In this document: positions 21,885-30,755 of the stretch, piece by piece
Layout: each line of letters opens with the position of its first letter
Position numbering within the stretch: position 1 is the first letter of the stretch
NCBI GenBank assembly: GCA_902543295.1
Contig: CACBXW010000001.1
Span: 248,001-312,000, forward strand
Length of the DNA stretch: 64,000 nt
Origin: an uncultured Pelagibacteraceae bacterium
Lineage (GTDB): Bacteria > Pseudomonadota > Alphaproteobacteria > Pelagibacterales > Pelagibacteraceae
Direction: 5' to 3'
Position numbers and translations under genes: made by a program
The notes under the pieces: generated by a model
The model's database searches: none
Told to the model about the DNA's origin: nothing
The model's input: the letters and a program-made list of their open reading frames with translations, nothing else

Positions 21885-22665
21885 AATTATTCCTAATAAA
21901 AAAAATATAGGTGCAGAATTAGTCTGCGATTTAAATAAAATTAACAATTCGTCGTTAAAAAAAATAAAATCTGCTCTTTCAAAATATGGGATGATTTATT
22001 TTAGAAACCAAAAATTAAGCTCTGATCATTATGTAAAATTTGCAAAAAAATTTGGAAAACTTGCAAACTATCCAAGACTTAAAGGATTGAATAAAAAATA
22101 TCCTCAAATAACTGTTGTTCAAAGAAAATCTACTGATAAAGGACCTAGTTTTGGGGAGCAATTTCATACTGATTCAATTTATACTAAAAAGCCACCTAGA
22201 TTTACTATGTTACTATCTAAGTTAGTTCCAAAAAAAGGGCAGGCAAACACAGATTTCTGTTCCCAATATTTAGCTTATGAAAAATTACCAGCTAGTTTCA
22301 AAAGAAAGTTTAAAAATGAAAAATGTATATTTTCATCAGAGGGACCTATTTCTGTAACTAGATTGGAAAGAGAGAAAGAAAAGGGGAAAAAAACGAAAGA
22401 ACTTATCTCAAAGCATAAATTAATAAGGAAAATAAATAGTAAATATACTTTATATTGTAGTCCAGGACACTTTATACGTTTTAATAATAGTAAAATTGAC
22501 AAAAAATTTAAAACTTATTTATTTAAACACCAATTAAAAAAAAGTTTTCAATATTCTTTAGAATGGGAAAAGAACCAATTAGCCATTTGGGATAACAGAT
22601 CTATGCTACATCAAGCTACAGCTTTTAAAGGTAATAGAATTATGCATAGAATTACTGTCCAATAA
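21877..22665 (+). CDS. TauD/TfdA-family 2OG-dependent dioxygenase
   Basis: GMIYFRNQKLSSDHYVKFAKKFG; EQFHTDSIYTKKPPRFTMLL; LAIWDNRSMLHQATAF. Confidence 0.88.
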   Translation: MFKIIPNKKNIGAELVCDLNKINNSSLKKIKSALSKYGMIYFRNQKLSSDHYVKFAKKFGKLANYPRLKGLNKKYPQITVVQRKSTDKGPSFGEQFHTDSIYTKKPPRFTMLLSKLVPKKGQANTDFCSQYLAYEKLPASFKRKFKNEKCIFSSEGPISVTRLEREKEKGKKTKELISKHKLIRKINSKYTLYCSPGHFIRFNNSKIDKKFKTYLFKHQLKKSFQYSLEWEKNQLAIWDNRSMLHQATAFKGNRIMHRITVQ

Positions 22666-23588
22666 TGTTTCAGGTATTTCTAGGATTAACACCATTTATA
22701 GGCATTACGCTTATAGGTTATCTTTTAGGATATATTAAAATATTTGATTTACAAAAGGCTAGAATATTTAATTTATTTTCATTTTATATAGCGGTACCAG
22801 CTTTAATCATAAAACTAGTTGCACAAAGTGATGTTGGGGAAATAGATGTGTCTCAAATTTCATCATATTTTTTAATGCAATTAACGAGTGGAATATTTGC
22901 TTTTTTATTAACTAAAAATACTTTCAAAAGATCAATTCAAGAGTCAATTATTTGGGCTTTAACAGTTGCTTTATCTAATCACGTCATATTAGTTTTACCT
23001 ATTGCAGAAATTTTCTTTTCAGGGAGTACAATAACTCAAATATCAGGTATTATTTTAATGGATAGTGTAGTTTTAATATCCATAGTTAGTTTCTTTTTAG
23101 AACTTACTGTAAAAAAGAGAATTAAATTATTTCAGTTTTTAAGAAATTTAATATTAAATCCGATGATATTAGCAATATTAATTGGATTAATAATAAGAAT
23201 TTCAAAGATCAATATAGACGACACTCCATTTGAGTATATTCTTCAAAGACTAGCAGCATGTGTGATGCCAGTTGGGTTATTTGCAATTGGTATTATTCTA
23301 TCTTTTTACTCAAAAAAAGTTTTCAATAAATTAACAATTACTATTTCAATATTAAAACTTATTATATCACCACTGATTTTGCTAATTTTAGGGTACACAT
23401 TCTTTAGCTTGTCAAATCCAATTAATTTTGCTGGAGCTTTGTTGGTTAGTGTTGGCCCATGTGGAGCTACTTCAATTGTTATGTGTTCTGCATATAATGT
23501 AAGTCCAGAAAATATTATTAAGGCAATATTTATTTCAACATTTGCTTCAATATTTACCTTTTTATTTACAATAAATTTATTAAATTAA
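22665..23588 (+). CDS. AEC-family transporter
   Basis: Ten-TM pattern, GALLVSVGPCGATSIVMCSAYNVSPE typical of AEC family. Confidence 0.8.
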   Translation: MFQVFLGLTPFIGITLIGYLLGYIKIFDLQKARIFNLFSFYIAVPALIIKLVAQSDVGEIDVSQISSYFLMQLTSGIFAFLLTKNTFKRSIQESIIWALTVALSNHVILVLPIAEIFFSGSTITQISGIILMDSVVLISIVSFFLELTVKKRIKLFQFLRNLILNPMILAILIGLIIRISKINIDDTPFEYILQRLAACVMPVGLFAIGIILSFYSKKVFNKLTITISILKLIISPLILLILGYTFFSLSNPINFAGALLVSVGPCGATSIVMCSAYNVSPENIIKAIFISTFASIFTFLFTINLLN

Positions 23589-23594
23589 TGAGGT

Positions 23595-24044
23595 ATGTTT
23601 AAAAAAATTTTTAGCATTCTTTTCATTTTTCTTTATTTATCATCGATCTCAATAGCTAAAGATAAAATAGATGAAACAATTGATAAAACTACTGATTTTT
23701 TAAAATCTATAACAAAGAAAAGTTTGAATAAATCTCAAATGGCAGAATTTTTAAATAATTATGCAATAACTCTTGAAGATGAGAGAAATCAAGGTGTTGT
23801 AACTTATATATTTGATGAAAAAAATTACAAAAGATACCAAGATGGAAAAGTTATTTCAGAAGATGGATGGAGATTTACAAACTTAGGCAAGTTAAGAGTG
23901 TTTTCAGGAGACATCAAATTAACATGGAAATTTAAACTTGATAAGCAAAACGTAATAGTAATTAAGACTAAATTCCAACCACTTGGAAAAGAATATCCTT
24001 TTACCTATCAATTAAAAGATAAGTTCTTTGAACAATTAAATTAA
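23595..24044 (+). CDS. secreted hypothetical protein
   Basis: Signal peptide followed by charged domain; ORF coherent with operon. Confidence 0.55.
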   Translation: MFKKIFSILFIFLYLSSISIAKDKIDETIDKTTDFLKSITKKSLNKSQMAEFLNNYAITLEDERNQGVVTYIFDEKNYKRYQDGKVISEDGWRFTNLGKLRVFSGDIKLTWKFKLDKQNVIVIKTKFQPLGKEYPFTYQLKDKFFEQLN

Positions 24045-24158
24045 ATGTCAAAAAGATATAGTGGAAAATCATTTAAAGACTCTAGTGTGATGAAAAAAGC
24101 TAAACTTTCTCTAAAGGAAAAACGAAAAATTAAAAAAGATAAGAAAAAGAACAAGTGA
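24045..24158 (+). CDS. 37-aa lysine-rich micropeptide (MSKRYSGKSFKDSSVMKKAKLSLKEKRKIKKDKKKNK), not in supplied ORF track
   Basis: ATG directly follows the TAA of the upstream gene; 15 Lys and 2 Arg out of 37 residues. Confidence 0.4.
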   Translation: MSKRYSGKSFKDSSVMKKAKLSLKEKRKIKKDKKKNK

Positions 24159-24209
24159 AATCTTGTTTGCATCAAAAAATAAAAGTAGTATAAACCAACA
24201 ATTATTTAC

Positions 24210-24286
24210 GGCGGGGTAGCTCAGTTGGTTAGAGCGCGGGACTCATAAGCCCGAGGTCAGTGGTTCGATCCCACTTCCCGCTACCA
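24210..24286 (+). tRNA. tRNA with CAT anticodon (probably elongator tRNA-Met; CAT-Ile2 not excluded), encoded CCA
   Basis: GGCGGGG TA GCTCAGTTGGTTAGAGC ... CTCATAA ... AGTGGTTCGATCCCACT TCCCGCT ACCA cloverleaf. Confidence 0.93.
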
Positions 24287-24814
24287 TCAGTGACCAGGAA
24301 AATCTAATAAATTTTCAACTTTATATCCTTTTTTTAGCAAACTATCAGTTCCACCTAAATCAAAAAGATTAATTACAAATATAAATCCAGCTACATTACT
24401 TTCTGAAATTTCAATTAATTTAGCCGCAGCTTCTGCTGTGCCTCCAGTTGCTACTAAATCATCAATAATTAATACATTATCGTTCTTGTCAAAAGAGTCT
24501 TTATGAACCTCAATAGTAGCTGTTCCATATTCCAATTCAAAATCAATAGAATGAACTTCTGCAGGGAGCTTATTTTTTTTTCTGAGCATTATAAATGGTT
24601 TATCTAAAATATATGAAATAGCTGAAGCAAAAACAAAACCTCTTGATTCAACAGCAGCTATTTTATCAAATTTAAATTTTTTTGATCTCTCTACTATTTG
24701 ATTTATACATTCCTTGAAAGCTTTTTCATTTTTTATAAGGGTTGTAATATCTCTAAACAAAATTCCTTTTTTTGGGTAATCTTGAATTGATCTAATATGT
24801 TCTTTTAAATCCAT
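24287..24814 (-). CDS. apt: adenine phosphoribosyltransferase
   Basis: IRSIQDYPKKGILFRDITTLI; VLIIDDLVATGGTAEAAAKLIE. Confidence 0.93.
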   Translation of the reverse strand: MDLKEHIRSIQDYPKKGILFRDITTLIKNEKAFKECINQIVERSKKFKFDKIAAVESRGFVFASAISYILDKPFIMLRKKNKLPAEVHSIDFELEYGTATIEVHKDSFDKNDNVLIIDDLVATGGTAEAAAKLIEISESNVAGFIFVINLFDLGGTDSLLKKGYKVENLLDFPGH

Positions 24815-24842
24815 AAAACTTAATTATAATCTAAAATGTATT

Positions 24843-25715
24843 ATGGCAAATAATAAATTAGCAATTATTGGTGGAAGTGGGCTATATGATGTTGAGGAGT
24901 TTAAAGATAGAGAGATACTCGATATTAATACTCCATGGGGAAAACCCTCAGACTTAATATTAAAGGCCAAATATAATAATAAAGAAATTTATTTTCTACC
25001 AAGACATGGAAAAGGTCATCTTATTTCTCCATCAAAAATAAATTTTAGAGCAAATATTGATGCTCTTAAACAACTAGGTATCACAGACATAGTTTCTGTT
25101 TCAGCCGTTGGATCTTTAAAAGAAGATTTGCCCCCAGGTAAATTTGTTATCGTTGATCAGTTCATTGATAGAACTTTTGCAAGAAACAAATCTTTTTTTG
25201 ATGATGAAATTGTTGCGCATGTATCAATGGCGCATCCAACTTCAAGTGGGCTGATGAATGCTTGCGAAGATGCCATTAAAAAAGAAAATATACCTTATCA
25301 AAGAGGTGGAACTTATGTTGTAATGGAAGGCCCACAATTCTCCACATTAGCAGAGTCAAATCTATATAGATCTTGGAAAGCAGATGTTGTTGGAATGACA
25401 AATATGCCAGAAGCTAAGCTGGCAAGAGAAGCTGAAATTAGATATGCTTCAGTATCGATGGTAACAGATTATGATTGCTGGCATCCAGATCATGAAAATG
25501 TTGATGTTCAACAAGTTATTAAAGTACTTTTAGATAATGCAGCAAAAGCTAAAAACATGATTAAAAATTTGATAGAGAACTTTGAAAATCACATTGATCC
25601 AAATGATCCAACTAATAATTGTTTAGATGTAGCAATAATTACAGCTCCTGAAAAAAGAACTCAAAAAACTAAAGATAAATTAAAAACAATTGCAGGAAGA
25701 GTTCTTAATAAATGA
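24843..25715 (+). CDS. mtnP: S-methyl-5'-thioadenosine phosphorylase
   Basis: LAIIGGSGLYDVE; FLPRHGKGH; VVMEGPQFSTLAESNLYRSWKADVVGMTNMPEAKLAREAE. Confidence 0.93.
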   Translation: MANNKLAIIGGSGLYDVEEFKDREILDINTPWGKPSDLILKAKYNNKEIYFLPRHGKGHLISPSKINFRANIDALKQLGITDIVSVSAVGSLKEDLPPGKFVIVDQFIDRTFARNKSFFDDEIVAHVSMAHPTSSGLMNACEDAIKKENIPYQRGGTYVVMEGPQFSTLAESNLYRSWKADVVGMTNMPEAKLAREAEIRYASVSMVTDYDCWHPDHENVDVQQVIKVLLDNAAKAKNMIKNLIENFENHIDPNDPTNNCLDVAIITAPEKRTQKTKDKLKTIAGRVLNK

Positions 25716-26791
25716 AAATTAATGGTGTTGAATATAAAACAATTTGGTTTGATGAAAAAAAACAAGTTGTAAAAATAATAGATCAAACAAAGCTTCCACA
25801 TAAATTTATAATAAAAGAATTAAGTTCAGTTAAAGACGCGATAAATGCTATCAAAATAATGGAAGTTAGGGGGGCACCATTAATCGGAGGCACTGCTGCA
25901 TTTGGCTTAGTTTTAGCTATAAAAGAAAATAACAGTTTAGATTTTATAAAAAAAAGTTCAGAGGAATTAGTTGCTTCCAGACCGACGGCTATAAATCTTC
26001 AATGGGCAGTTCATAGAATGAATAACAAATTATCATTTGTTGAACCTGGAAATTTATTTAATGTTGCACTCAATGAAGCTAAAGAAATTTGTAAAGAAGA
26101 TGAGGCATTTTGTGAAAGTATTGGTAAAAATGGATTAAATATTATTGAGGATATATATAATAAAAAGAAAGATACTGTAAATATTCTCACACATTGTAAT
26201 GCAGGTTGGTTAGCTACAATAGATTGGGGAACAGCAACTTCTCCTATTTATCATGCGCATAAAAAAGGAATACCAATACATGTTTGGGTAGATGAAACTA
26301 GACCAAGAAATCAAGGAGCAAACCTTACATCATATGAACTTAATGAAGAAGAAATTCCGAATACAATTATAGCAGATAATACAGGTGGAATATTAATGCA
26401 AAGAGGACAGGTTGATATGTGTATTGTTGGAACAGATAGAACATTATCTAACGGAGATGTGTGCAATAAAATTGGTACATATTTAAAAGCTCTTGCAGCT
26501 CATGATAATAATGTTCCTTTTTATGTTGCTTTACCAAGTTCAACGATAGATTGGAATTTAAAAAACTCCAAAGATATTCCAATTGAAGAAAGAGATCCAA
26601 AAGAACTTTCTCATGTGGATGGAATTAACAAAGATAATAAAGTTGATAAAGTTTTAATTTATCCAGAGAAAAGTAAATCATTAAATTTGGCTTTTGATGT
26701 AACTCCAGCTAAATATGTTACAGCACTAATAACAGAAAAAGGAATATGCGAAGCCTCTACTGAAGGTTTAAATGGTCTCTTCAAAAACTAA
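25712..26791 (+). CDS. mtnA: S-methyl-5-thioribose-1-phosphate isomerase
   Basis: MEVRGAPLIGGTAAFGLVLA; LTHCNAGWLATIDWGTATSPIYHAHKKGIPIHVWVDETRPRNQGANLTSYEL. Confidence 0.95.
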   Translation: MKINGVEYKTIWFDEKKQVVKIIDQTKLPHKFIIKELSSVKDAINAIKIMEVRGAPLIGGTAAFGLVLAIKENNSLDFIKKSSEELVASRPTAINLQWAVHRMNNKLSFVEPGNLFNVALNEAKEICKEDEAFCESIGKNGLNIIEDIYNKKKDTVNILTHCNAGWLATIDWGTATSPIYHAHKKGIPIHVWVDETRPRNQGANLTSYELNEEEIPNTIIADNTGGILMQRGQVDMCIVGTDRTLSNGDVCNKIGTYLKALAAHDNNVPFYVALPSSTIDWNLKNSKDIPIEERDPKELSHVDGINKDNKVDKVLIYPEKSKSLNLAFDVTPAKYVTALITEKGICEASTEGLNGLFKN

Positions 26792-27416
26792 TAAAAAGAA
26801 AAATGATGTTATTAAGTTTTCAAAAATGCTTAATGACAAAAAATTATCAGCTTTAAGATCCGGCAATATATCAGTCAGACATAACAATGGTTTTCTTATT
26901 ACCCCTTCAGGAAAAAAATACTCATCACTAAAAGTAAAAGATATAGTGTTTGTAAGTCTAGATGGAAAATATGAAAAAAAATATAAACCCTCGTCAGAAT
27001 GGAGATTTCATCAAGATATTTATATCAAAAAGAAAGATGCTCAAGCAATAGTTCATACACATTCAACTAATGCAACAGCTCTATCTGTTCACAAAAAACC
27101 TATTCCAGCTTTTCATTACATGGTTGCACTCGCGGGAGGTAATGATATTAAATGTGCGAAATACGCAACTTATGGAACAAGAGAGCTTTCAAAAAACATT
27201 TTAAAAGCTTTGAATAATAGAAAAGCCTGCTTGATTGCAAATCACGGTCAGATTGCATTTGATAAAAATTTACCTGATGCTTTTGAATTGGCACAAGAAG
27301 TTGAAAATTTGAGTTTACAGTATATAACCGCTCTTAAGCTTGGAAAGCCAAAAATTCTTTCTATAAATGAAATGAATAAAGTTTTAAAAAAAGCTAAAAA
27401 TTATAAAAGAGGTTAA
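26772..27416 (+). CDS. class II aldolase (FucA-like; candidate 5-(methylthio)ribulose-1-phosphate aldolase)
   Basis: SGNISVRHNNGFLITPSG; IVHTHSTNATALSV; FHYMVALAGGNDIKCAKYATYGT; ANHGQIAF; directly downstream of mtnPA. Confidence 0.85.
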   Translation: MVSSKTNKKKNDVIKFSKMLNDKKLSALRSGNISVRHNNGFLITPSGKKYSSLKVKDIVFVSLDGKYEKKYKPSSEWRFHQDIYIKKKDAQAIVHTHSTNATALSVHKKPIPAFHYMVALAGGNDIKCAKYATYGTRELSKNILKALNNRKACLIANHGQIAFDKNLPDAFELAQEVENLSLQYITALKLGKPKILSINEMNKVLKKAKNYKRG

Positions 27417-27419
27417 TAG

Positions 27420-28460
27420 GTGACAAAAGTTGGTGAACATATAACTCTAGATATCATTGGAACTAAAAAAGAATATGATCCCTCATTTTATGAAAAGTTA
27501 GTTTATAAAATTGCAAAATTAGCAAAAGTAACAGTTTTAAAGATCTCAAAATATAAATTTGAGCCTCAAGGTTTTACATTGGTAGCTCTGTTAGCAGAAA
27601 GCCATATAAGCTTTCACACTTTCCCGGAAAATGAAATTATAAGCTTTGATTTTTTTACTTGTGCTAAAGTTTCACCATCAGTTGCTCTTAAAGTAATTAA
27701 AGAAGAAATAGAACACAAACAAATCATTATTAAGGAATTTAACAGAGATACGATTGATCTATATCATGACAACTATAGTTCACCAGGATTAAAAAAATCT
27801 TATGTTGTAAACAAAGTATTAGAAAATTTTAAATCTAAGGTTGGTCAATATATTGAAATATTAGATTTAGAACAATTTGGAAAGGCTTTATTTATTGATA
27901 ATGAAATACAAGTCGCTGAGAGTGATGAGCATTTATATAGCTCAACCTTTGTAAATTCTGGTCTTAATTTGAATTCAAATAAAGAGAAAGCTGCAATTAT
28001 TGGTGGAGGTGACGGTGGTGTTGCAAGAGAATGTATTTCACAAAATTTTGGATTTATAGATTGGTATGAATTAGATCCTGAAGTCGTTGATGTATGTGAT
28101 AAACATTTAAGTAAGATAGGAGAAAAGTCTACAGAAAAAAATTCAGTTAAATGTGTCTGGGGTGATGCATTTGAGAGCATTAAATCTGTCAAAGATAATA
28201 CCTATGATCAAATTTTTGTTGATCTTAACGATGATCAATTTTGCATAGATTTAGCTGCAAAAAATATGTCATCTTTAGAAAGAATTTTAAAACCTAAAGG
28301 TGTAATTACTGCTCAAGTTGGAAGCCAAGACAAAAAACCTAAACAAGTTGAAAATTGGTTAAATGTTTTTAACAAAAATTTTGGAAATACAAAACTTTCA
28401 AGAGTTTACATACCAAGTTTCGATTGTTCTTGGAATTTTTCCTCGTCAATAAATCATTAA
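27420..28460 (+). CDS. fused S-adenosylmethionine decarboxylase (SpeD) - spermidine synthase (SpeE), GTG start
   Basis: N-terminal LLAESHISFHTFPE SpeD self-cleavage motif; C-terminal AAIIGGGDGGVARECISQ...WYELDPEVVDVCDKHL...DQIFVDLNDD. Confidence 0.88.
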   Translation: MTKVGEHITLDIIGTKKEYDPSFYEKLVYKIAKLAKVTVLKISKYKFEPQGFTLVALLAESHISFHTFPENEIISFDFFTCAKVSPSVALKVIKEEIEHKQIIIKEFNRDTIDLYHDNYSSPGLKKSYVVNKVLENFKSKVGQYIEILDLEQFGKALFIDNEIQVAESDEHLYSSTFVNSGLNLNSNKEKAAIIGGGDGGVARECISQNFGFIDWYELDPEVVDVCDKHLSKIGEKSTEKNSVKCVWGDAFESIKSVKDNTYDQIFVDLNDDQFCIDLAAKNMSSLERILKPKGVITAQVGSQDKKPKQVENWLNVFNKNFGNTKLSRVYIPSFDCSWNFSSSINH

Positions 28461-28518
28461 TTTTACTTTTTAAAACAAAAATTTTATGAAATAATCTTCA
28501 AAATTTTGGAGGAAAAAA

Positions 28519-29346
28519 ATGAAAAAATTAAAAGTACTAGGAGTTGGTATTTTAATATCATCATTCCTAACAATTTCTTCAATTGCAGATCAAATTAAAA
28601 TTGGAACTGAAGGTGCATATCCACCTTGGAATTCTAAAGACTCAGCAGGAAATTTGATTGGCTTTGAAGTCGAATTAGCAAATGAACTATGCAAAATTAT
28701 GAATCATGATTGCACTATTGTTGAGCAAGATTGGGATGGAATGATACCAGCTTTAGTTTCAAGAAAATTTGATGCTATTATGGCTGGAATGTCAATAACT
28801 GGTGAGAGAATGAAAACAATAAATTTTTCTCAAGGTTATGCTGATGAAGTTGCATCATTAGCTGTTATGAAAGGATCGAAAAACGAAGGCCTTAAAACAA
28901 TGTCAGCTATAAATTTATCTGACGTAAGTGCTGATGAACAAGCAACTCTAGATGTTTTGACCAAAGCATTTAAAGGTAAAACAATTGGAGTACAAACAGC
29001 AACAATTCACCAGAACTTCTTAGAATCTGGTTTAATGGGTAATGTAAAAATAAGAACTTATAAAACTCAAGATGAAGTAAACTTAGATTTATCTGCTGGT
29101 AGAATAGATGCAGCACTAGCTGCAGCAGTTGCTTTTACAGATTATGCAGAAAAATCTGGTAAAGGAGTTGTATTAACTGGACCAACATTTGCAGGTGGAG
29201 ATTTTGGTAATGGTGTTGGCGTTGGTATTAGAAAAGGTGACTCTAAACTTTTAAATGATTTTAATGCAGCAATTGATAAAGCTAGAGATGATGGAATCAT
29301 TAGTAAGCTTGCTATAAAACATTTTGGTTTTGACGCTTCTATGTAA
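28519..29346 (+). CDS. polar/basic amino-acid ABC transporter substrate-binding protein
   Basis: Signal peptide; IKIGTEGAYPPWNSKDSAGNLIGFEVELANELCKIM; AIMAGMSITGERMKTINFSQGY. Confidence 0.92.
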   Translation: MKKLKVLGVGILISSFLTISSIADQIKIGTEGAYPPWNSKDSAGNLIGFEVELANELCKIMNHDCTIVEQDWDGMIPALVSRKFDAIMAGMSITGERMKTINFSQGYADEVASLAVMKGSKNEGLKTMSAINLSDVSADEQATLDVLTKAFKGKTIGVQTATIHQNFLESGLMGNVKIRTYKTQDEVNLDLSAGRIDAALAAAVAFTDYAEKSGKGVVLTGPTFAGGDFGNGVGVGIRKGDSKLLNDFNAAIDKARDDGIISKLAIKHFGFDASM

Positions 29347-29356
29347 TAAATTATTT

Positions 29357-29382
29357 ATGGGTGGCTATAATTAGCCACCTAT
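29357..29382 (+). terminator. stem-loop between substrate-binding protein and permease genes
   Basis: Core GGTGGCTA-TAAT-TAGCCACC (29360-29379), extendable to TATGGGTGGCTA/TAGCCACCTATA with one G-U; no long T-tract. Confidence 0.6.
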
Positions 29383-29385
29383 ATT

Positions 29386-30078
29386 ATGGAACTTCTATAT
29401 TTTGGTGATAAAGGTTGGGGAGACGAGTTATTCTTTGCAACCTTAATGACAATTGCGGTCTCTGTAACCGCAATGATAATTGGTTTTATATTTGCTGCTT
29501 TATTTACTCCATTAAAATTATCTAATAATAAATTTCTTAATTCTATTGGTAATGCGTACACTACAGTTATTAGAGGAGTACCAGAACTTCTTGTAATTTA
29601 TTTATTTTTCTTTGGTGGAAGTGGAGCAATTATGTTTGTTGCTTCAATATTTGGTTATAATGATTACATCGAAATTAATGCTTTTTTAACTGGTTCATTT
29701 TCAATAGGGATAATATCGGGAGCATATTCAACCGAAGTATTTAGAGGAGCCCTACAATCAATCGATAAAGGTCAATTTGAAGCTGCAAAAGTTTTAGGTT
29801 TTAATAAATATATTTACTTCTTTAAAATTATTTTGCCTCAAATGCTAAGACTAGCAATTCCAAACTTAAGTAATGTTTGGCAAATTACATTAAAAGATAC
29901 TTCTCTTATATCTGTAACTGGTTTAGTTGAAATAATGAGACAATCCTATATTGCAGCTGGTTCAACGAGAGATCCATTATTTTTTTACTCATTTGCAGCA
30001 GTTCTATACTTAATGCTTACATTTTTAAGTATGCAATTATTAAATAGATTAGAAACAAAATATAGCAAAGGTTATTAA
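29386..30078 (+). CDS. amino-acid ABC transporter permease (HisQ-like)
   Basis: RGVPELLVIYLFFFGG; GAYSTEVFRGALQSIDKGQFEAAKVLGF. Confidence 0.9.
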   Translation: MELLYFGDKGWGDELFFATLMTIAVSVTAMIIGFIFAALFTPLKLSNNKFLNSIGNAYTTVIRGVPELLVIYLFFFGGSGAIMFVASIFGYNDYIEINAFLTGSFSIGIISGAYSTEVFRGALQSIDKGQFEAAKVLGFNKYIYFFKIILPQMLRLAIPNLSNVWQITLKDTSLISVTGLVEIMRQSYIAAGSTRDPLFFYSFAAVLYLMLTFLSMQLLNRLETKYSKGY

Positions 30079-30755
30079 TGGATATTGAATTAATGATTAG
30101 TAGTTTTCCAAAGTTGCTAAATGCAACTTTGATTACTCTTAAACTACTATCTGTATCTCTAATTCTTGGTCTTTTTATTGGATTAGGTTTTGCAATCTTG
30201 AGAATGAATAACAATAAGTTGATTAATAAATTTGCTTACGGGTATTCATATATTTTTAGAGGAACACCTTTATTGGTTCAAATCTTCATAATATATTTTG
30301 GATTAGGTCAAATTGAATATTTAAGAACAACCTTTTTGTGGGTAGTTTTAAAAGAACCATATTGGTGTGCGATAATAGCATTTTCATTAAATACTGGAGC
30401 TTACACATCAGAAATATTGAGATCAGCTTTTCAAACCATAAAACTGGGATATTTAGAAGCTGGAAGAAGCCTAGGGATACCTTCCAAGATTATTTTTACA
30501 AAAATACAAATTCCTATTGCAATTAAACAATCTTTGCCAGCCTATGGTAATGAAATTATTTTAATGCTTAAAGGTACATCCTTGGCAAGTACAGTCACAC
30601 TTATGGACTTAACTGGTGTTGCTAAATATATAATTTCAACAACATTTAAGCCTGTTGAGGTATTTATTGTGGCAGGAGGTATTTACTTGTTTATGACTTT
30701 TATAATTCATAATGTAATTAAATATTTAGAAAAAAAATATGGATTTCAAACATGA
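30078..30755 (+). CDS. amino-acid ABC transporter permease (HisM-like)
   Basis: RGTPLLVQIFIIYFGLGQ; GAYTSEILRSAFQTIKLGYLEAGRSLGI. Confidence 0.9.
   Translation: MDIELMISSFPKLLNATLITLKLLSVSLILGLFIGLGFAILRMNNNKLINKFAYGYSYIFRGTPLLVQIFIIYFGLGQIEYLRTTFLWVVLKEPYWCAIIAFSLNTGAYTSEILRSAFQTIKLGYLEAGRSLGIPSKIIFTKIQIPIAIKQSLPAYGNEIILMLKGTSLASTVTLMDLTGVAKYIISTTFKPVEVFIVAGGIYLFMTFIIHNVIKYLEKKYGFQT

Noticed and set aside
27845-28192. 115-aa minus-strand ORF
   Set aside because: Antisense to the conserved SpeE domain; composition looks like a shadow frame.
28461-28518. Possible riboswitch upstream of the amino-acid ABC operon
   Set aside because: 58-bp AT-rich leader with only a GGAGG-like RBS; no convincing structure.
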